Shown here: positions 60,548-64,000 of the stretch, one piece after another
How positions within the stretch are numbered: position 1 is the first letter of the stretch
Layout of the letters: each line of letters begins with the position of its first letter
Assembly (NCBI GenBank): GCA_903904515.1
Contig: CAIVCR010000012.1
Span: 1-64,000 of the forward strand
DNA from: an uncultured Bacteroidia bacterium
Lineage (GTDB): Bacteria > Bacteroidota > Bacteroidia > Bacteroidales > Prolixibacteraceae
Reading direction: 5' to 3'
DNA: 64,000 bases
Translations under genes and position numbers: made by a program
Notes under the pieces: model-generated
What the model saw: the letters and a program-made list of their open reading frames with translations, nothing else
Databases searched by the model: none
What the model was told of the DNA's origin: nothing

Positions 60548-60590
60548 TTTCTACTTATTTCTACTTATTTCAACTTATTTCTAATATTAA
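60548..60590 (+). repeat. 10-bp-phased TTTC repeat upstream of the CE15 gene
   Basis: CTACTTATTT occurs exactly at 60551-60560 and 60561-60570, then CAACTTATTT (60571-60580), with partial copies on both sides. TTTC falls at 60548, 60558, 60568 and 60578. It ends 7 bp before the ATG at 60597. Same element, same sense orientation and similar distance as upstream of GH97. Confidence 0.75.
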
Positions 60591-60596
60591 TCATCG

Positions 60597-61865
60597 ATGA
60601 AGCCAACTATTTGCATCCTGCTGTTTCTACTGATTTACAACTACTCCCCTGCACAGCAATTTATTGCAAATTACGATGAAGCCAAAATACCGGCCTATAC
60701 CTTACCGGACCCGTTGATGTTAAATGATGGGTCCAAGGTTACCTCTTTAAAAGACTGGGAAAAAAGAAGAATGGAAATTTACCGGCTGTTCGGGAAAGAG
60801 GTCTTTGGAGCAATCCCGGAATGGAAGGGAAGTGTAAAATCAACTGTCGTATCTTCAAAACCGAATGCGCTCCAGGGATTGGCAAAACGGAAAGAGGTTG
60901 TTTTAGAATTTGTGCACGGAAATCAAAAATGTGCGCTGACAATTTTGATCTACCTTCCTCCGAATTCGAAAAATGCCCCTGTTTTTTTAGGATATAATTT
61001 TGATGGAAATCAGACCACAACAACAGAACCAGATGTGTTAATTCCTGATTCATGGGTAAATAACAACAAGGAACTTGGGATTTCAGATCATCATGCCAAT
61101 GCAAACGGACGAGGAAGCGCTGCTTCGAGATGGCCGGTCAAAGAGATTATTTCGCGTGGATTTGGCGTTGCTACAGTTTATTACGGCGATGTGGATCCCG
61201 ATTTTGACGACGGATTTAAAAACGGAATACACCCTCTTCTTGACACGAAGCGGGATAGTACTTCATGGGGATCTATCGCTGCCTGGTCATGGGGATTATC
61301 GCGCATAATGGATTATTTTGAAAAGGATAATGAGCTGAATAGCCGCAAGGTAATTGTCATTGGACATTCCAGGTTGGGAAAGACATCGCTTTGGGCAGGA
61401 GCCAGTGATAAACGGTTTGCCATGGTGGTTGCCAATAATTCGGGATGCGGAGGGGCGGCACTCTCAAAACGGATCTATGGTGAGACTGTGGGAAGCATGA
61501 ATAAGGCTTTCCCCCATTGGTTTTGCGATAATTTTAAAAAGTACAGTACTAAGGAGGAGTTATTACCTGTTGATCAGCACGAGCTGCTCTCATTAATTGC
61601 ACCCCGGCCGGTATATGTGGCAAGTGCTTTTGAAGATAAATGGGCCGATCCAAAGGGCGAATTTTTAGCCTGTGTTTTCGCCTCCCCGGTATATGAATTA
61701 TTGGGGGCTAAGAAATTTGGTGCCACTGAGATGCCGCCACTAAACCGCCCGGTCATCGGAACTATTTCCTACCATATCAGGCCCGGGAAGCACGATATAA
61801 CCTTGTACGACTGGAATTGTTATATGGATTTTGCATCGGACTATTTCAAGTTAAAAAACAGATAA
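60597..61865 (+). CDS. CE15-like glucuronoyl esterase (secreted)
   Basis: 422 aa with a signal peptide (about 1-20, ending SPAQQ). An alpha/beta hydrolase of the CE15 type: ASRWPVKEIISRGFGVATVY, SWGSIAAWSWGLSRIMDY, nucleophile elbow GHSRLGKTSLWAG with S258, NNSGCGGAALSKR, LLPVDQHELLSLIAPRPVYV and the catalytic His in RPGKHDITLYDW. CE15 enzymes cut the ester between glucuronoxylan 4-O-methyl-glucuronate and lignin alcohols. No xylanase is in the window. Xylan-lignin esters are the family substrate; actual specificity here is not shown. Convergent with the Thr editing-domain gene, 21 bp apart. Confidence 0.88.
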   Translation: MKPTICILLFLLIYNYSPAQQFIANYDEAKIPAYTLPDPLMLNDGSKVTSLKDWEKRRMEIYRLFGKEVFGAIPEWKGSVKSTVVSSKPNALQGLAKRKEVVLEFVHGNQKCALTILIYLPPNSKNAPVFLGYNFDGNQTTTTEPDVLIPDSWVNNNKELGISDHHANANGRGSAASRWPVKEIISRGFGVATVYYGDVDPDFDDGFKNGIHPLLDTKRDSTSWGSIAAWSWGLSRIMDYFEKDNELNSRKVIVIGHSRLGKTSLWAGASDKRFAMVVANNSGCGGAALSKRIYGETVGSMNKAFPHWFCDNFKKYSTKEELLPVDQHELLSLIAPRPVYVASAFEDKWADPKGEFLACVFASPVYELLGAKKFGATEMPPLNRPVIGTISYHIRPGKHDITLYDWNCYMDFASDYFKLKNR

Positions 61866-61886
61866 CTAACCATTATTCAAACAATA

Positions 61887-62300
61887 TCAAAGTGTTGCCC
61901 AAATCCTGGCCAGCGAAAATCCGGGTGCTTCAATATTCAGGTCGAGGAAATACCCAAATGGGGTTTGATGGGCTGCATAACCTCCATTCTTAAGCCGTGT
62001 CTCAGCAAGATCAAAAAGCAATTTAGTGTAGTCAGCCGATCCTTTTGATTCGGACAGATGGGCAAAAGAGTGCAAAACGATGGTATTCGTAGTGTTCTTG
62101 CGGGCTGTCCATTTGAGATGATTGACGAGTTTTTTTTCTCTTCCTCCAACCTCTTTTGTTTCATCTTCCTCTTCAACCTGAATAAAAGCGACAATACAGT
62201 CGGTAAAAGTTTCACCCGATGTAACATCCTCAATATCAGATAAAGTCTTCGATGCAGGATGATAAGAGAATAATTTGCAGTAAATTACAAGTACTTTCAT
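61887..62300 (-). CDS. Stand-alone archaeal-type threonyl-tRNA synthetase editing domain
   Basis: 137 aa, cytosolic. The whole protein is one domain. The C-terminal half is very close to the editing domain of archaeal ThrRS: VLHSFAHLSE, then a helix, GGYAAHQTPFGYFLDLNIEA and PGFSLARIW. The N terminus KVLVIYCKLFSYHPA begins the DTD-like beta-sheet, and an acidic loop (VEEEDETKEVGG) sits mid-protein. That fold hydrolyses Ser-tRNA(Thr) in archaea and is related to D-aminoacyl-tRNA deacylase. Here no synthetase core is attached, so it would act in trans as a tRNA-proofreading enzyme. The assignment is by motif; the tRNA substrate is not known. Confidence 0.8.
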   Translation of the reverse strand: MKVLVIYCKLFSYHPASKTLSDIEDVTSGETFTDCIVAFIQVEEEDETKEVGGREKKLVNHLKWTARKNTTNTIVLHSFAHLSESKGSADYTKLLFDLAETRLKNGGYAAHQTPFGYFLDLNIEAPGFSLARIWATL

Positions 62301-62448
62301 CTGTCTAAAATTTGTTTTTTAAAGGCCAGATGGAACTCGCCATGTTAGTCATACGCTTGTGTGAGCGAATTTTGCTCATGGCTCGTTTCATTCGAATAAA
62401 TTTAATATATCTTATTACAATCGTTCGGTAAATTTTAATATTATTCAA

Positions 62449-62527
62449 TTTCAATAATATGCAATAGATTGAAATACATAGAAATAAAGAAATATTTCAA
62501 TTTACTTCCATATATTTCAACTTATTC
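62449..62527. repeat. Two-directional TTTC/GAAA near-10-bp repeats between divergent genes
   Basis: Within the 426-bp gap 62301-62726. GAAA at 62471, 62481 and 62489 reads toward the editing-domain gene; TTTC/CTTC at 62495, 62505 and 62515 reads toward the protease gene. The spacing is about 10 bp, as in the arrays before GH97 and CE15, but less regular and further from the starts. The remainder of the gap is AT-rich with a -7 box at 62648. Confidence 0.5.
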
Positions 62528-62647
62528 ATCATGAATTAGATACGAAAACATACCGAAGTATTGTAATACAAATGGAACCCTCAAAAATTTATTCATGTAC
62601 TTTTGCCCGCATCAGTTGATAAAGGTTCATGTGAGAATAATTTGTTA

Positions 62648-62655
62648 TATATTTG
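62648..62655 (+). promoter_or_regulatory. -7 box TATATTTG for the trypsin-like protease gene
   Basis: TAnnTTTG match 79 bp before the ATG at 62727. Confidence 0.45.
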
Positions 62656-62726
62656 ACCGTTAAGGTAATTAAATAAGGCAAATTATTGATTGGAAAAAGT
62701 ATTTTTACACAAAATTTGAAGAATTG

Positions 62727-64000
62727 ATGGTTTTGCGATATTTATTAGTTTTAACCTTATTGTCAGGATTGGTATTACGGAGTTCAGGCCAGTTGTCTTT
62801 CGGCGGAGCACCGGCATCATTTGAAGGATTAAAGTTGACCTCCTACCCTATTCCTTTCATAGAGATGGAGCCTGTTGACAATCACAAATTGCTTTTAGCA
62901 GAAAAGAAAGGCAACAGGCATCTGAAATCACTTCATTTTGCAAAAAGCTTTGACGTCGATCTCTCCCCTTCCGCTTTTGGTCAATGGATCTCAAATGGGG
63001 ATATGAAAATCTGGAGACTGGGGATACGTTCAACAGGGGCATATTCACTTAATCTTATTTTCGATAAGATGATTATTCCCGATGGCGCCTCGCTGTTCAT
63101 TTACAATTTAGACCACACAAAGGTGTTAGGAGCCTTTACTTCAGGCAGTGAACAATCGTCCGGACATTTTGCAACCTTTCCGATCGCAGGTGATCAGGTG
63201 GTGGTAGAATATAACGAACCTAAATCAGCCACCTACCCCGGAGAACTCCATATCTCGTCTGTGAATCACGATTTTAAAAATGCTTTTGGATCAAGGCCTC
63301 TTGGTGAATCCGGACTTTGTAATATGGATGTCTATTGTCCCGATGCAACTAAATACCTCACCGAAAAACAATCGGTCGTCTGCCTGCTAATTAATGGGAA
63401 TACGCTCTGTACTGGAACTTTAATAAATAACACGAAACAAGATAATACACCCTATCTTTTAACAGCCGGTCACTGTATAGAAACTGAATCTGATGCCCAA
63501 CAAACCATATTTTGTTTTAATTACGAGAGTCCCTCATGCGGCAATGGACAAAGCAGCATTAATGGGTATGTTGACCAGACTCTTTCAGGTGCCTTTTTAA
63601 AAGCGCGGTCCGATTCACTCGACTTTTCCCTTTTACTGCTTGAAACACCACCACCCGACAAATTCCGACCGTATTATGCCGGATGGGACCACTCGCTAAC
63701 ATCTCCATCTTCATCAGTGGCGATTTCTCACCCTTTAGGTGATGTAAAAAAAATCACGAAGGACAACAATTCTCCAACAATTGGAAGTTTTGACGTCGAT
63801 TTCAAATCCAATAGTTTTTGGATTATCGGGAAATGGGAGATCGGGACCACCGAGGGGGGCTCATCAGGTTGCTCCTTGTTCAACCAGGACAATCTGATAG
63901 TCGGTACGTTAACCGGAGGAACTTCTACGTGCATTGATCCAACAAACGATATTTTTGCGATGTTTAGTAAACAGTGGGATACCAATACCTCTAAAAACTA
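62727..64000 (+). CDS. Secreted trypsin-like serine protease (lysyl endopeptidase-like), 3'-truncated by window end
   Basis: 424 complete codons are visible and the frame is still open at base 64000. A signal peptide (VLRYLLVLTLLSGLVL, cleaved near SSGQ) precedes a propeptide-like beta domain (about 25-200). The chymotrypsin-fold core starts near 215 (VVCLLINGNTLCTGTLINN) and has a full triad: H249 (LLTAGHC), D299 (DSLDFSLLLL) and S380 (EGGSSGCSLF). Paired Cys residues suggest disulfides. The layout resembles bacterial lysyl endopeptidases. The missing C terminus may carry further domains, such as the secretion-sorting tails common in Bacteroidota. It is exported and probably degrades proteins outside the cell. 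Confidence 0.88.
   Translation, partial: MVLRYLLVLTLLSGLVLRSSGQLSFGGAPASFEGLKLTSYPIPFIEMEPVDNHKLLLAEKKGNRHLKSLHFAKSFDVDLSPSAFGQWISNGDMKIWRLGIRSTGAYSLNLIFDKMIIPDGASLFIYNLDHTKVLGAFTSGSEQSSGHFATFPIAGDQVVVEYNEPKSATYPGELHISSVNHDFKNAFGSRPLGESGLCNMDVYCPDATKYLTEKQSVVCLLINGNTLCTGTLINNTKQDNTPYLLTAGHCIETESDAQQTIFCFNYESPSCGNGQSSINGYVDQTLSGAFLKARSDSLDFSLLLLETPPPDKFRPYYAGWDHSLTSPSSSVAISHPLGDVKKITKDNNSPTIGSFDVDFKSNSFWIIGKWEIGTTEGGSSGCSLFNQDNLIVGTLTGGTSTCIDPTNDIFAMFSKQWDTNTSKN

Overview
The window looks like chromosomal DNA of an anaerobic or facultative Bacteroidota (Bacteroidales/Marinilabiliales-like). The evidence is the AT-rich intergenic DNA, the Bacteroidetes-type -7 promoter boxes (TAnnTTTG) upstream of many genes, the near absence of Shine-Dalgarno sites, and the gene families: GH97, S28/PS-10 peptidase, DUF4922, DUF5009, DUF1573, HydG, and a phosphate butyryltransferase-butyrate kinase pair. 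There are no phage genes, transposases, CRISPR arrays or susCD pairs. One tRNA (Ser-GGA) is present.

Layout. (1) 3-995: 3' part of a secreted multihaem cytochrome built on 219-bp repeats. (2) 1034-20109: a roughly 19-kb peptidoglycan / N-acetylmuramic acid salvage region. A long minus-strand set runs from an interrupted zinc amidase (15195-18203) through a two-part glycosyltransferase, a DUF4922 HIT-like enzyme and a signal-less SpoIID protein to a 43-nt perfect palindrome/terminator. It continues with GH9-NodB, an AmpG-like permease with a large periplasmic insert, a DigH-like glycan hydrolase, a NagX/DUF5009 membrane protein and a GH3-beta-lactamase fusion. The cytosolic end steps, a MurK-like kinase and MurQ, are transcribed divergently from the same 218-bp region. 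(3) 20241-27105: OvoA (ovothiol), an F420-reductase-like protein, a phosphodiester glycosidase overlapping a membrane-anchored lysozyme-fold protein, a DUF4440 lipoprotein and an S28 peptidase. (4) 27263-33142: exported Gfo/Idh oxidoreductase, xylose-isomerase-like TIM barrel, MFS permease and GH97, a sugar-degradation group. (5) 33294-42241: HydG-like radical SAM enzyme, HD hydrolase, orphan sugar-binding lipoprotein, DUF3109, GpmI, DUF1573, M28 peptidase, RidA. (6) 42291-51170: a PAS protein coupled to a helical-repeat/GH16-fold protein, rRNA methyltransferase, EamA transporter, a repeat-rich gap, a second exported Gfo/Idh protein and an unrecognised Tat-exported (alpha/alpha)-barrel-like protein. 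(7) 51248-64000: tRNA-Ser, a small secreted protein with a possible sigma-54 promoter, a hairpin-dense gap, M16 peptidase, UppP, CvfB, Ptb-Buk, a CE15 esterase, a free-standing archaeal-type ThrRS editing domain and a trypsin-like protease cut by the window end.

How it fits together. The salvage region can account for a PTS-independent route from murein to GlcNAc-6-P: periplasmic cutting (amidase, GH3, DigH-like), import (AmpG-like, NagX), then phosphorylation and lactyl-ether cleavage (MurK, MurQ). UppP (cell-wall lipid carrier recycling) and the lysozyme-fold protein at 24096 are also cell-wall related. The least explained pieces are the cytosolic trio SpoIID / DUF4922 / GT2 inside that region, the repeat-plus-dead-GH16 protein with its coupled PAS partner, the stand-alone tRNA editing domain, and two intergenic elements: the hairpin cluster near 52.3-52.45 kb and the 10-bp-phased TTTC repeats upstream of GH97 and CE15. 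All functional statements rest on motif recognition by eye; no database search was run.
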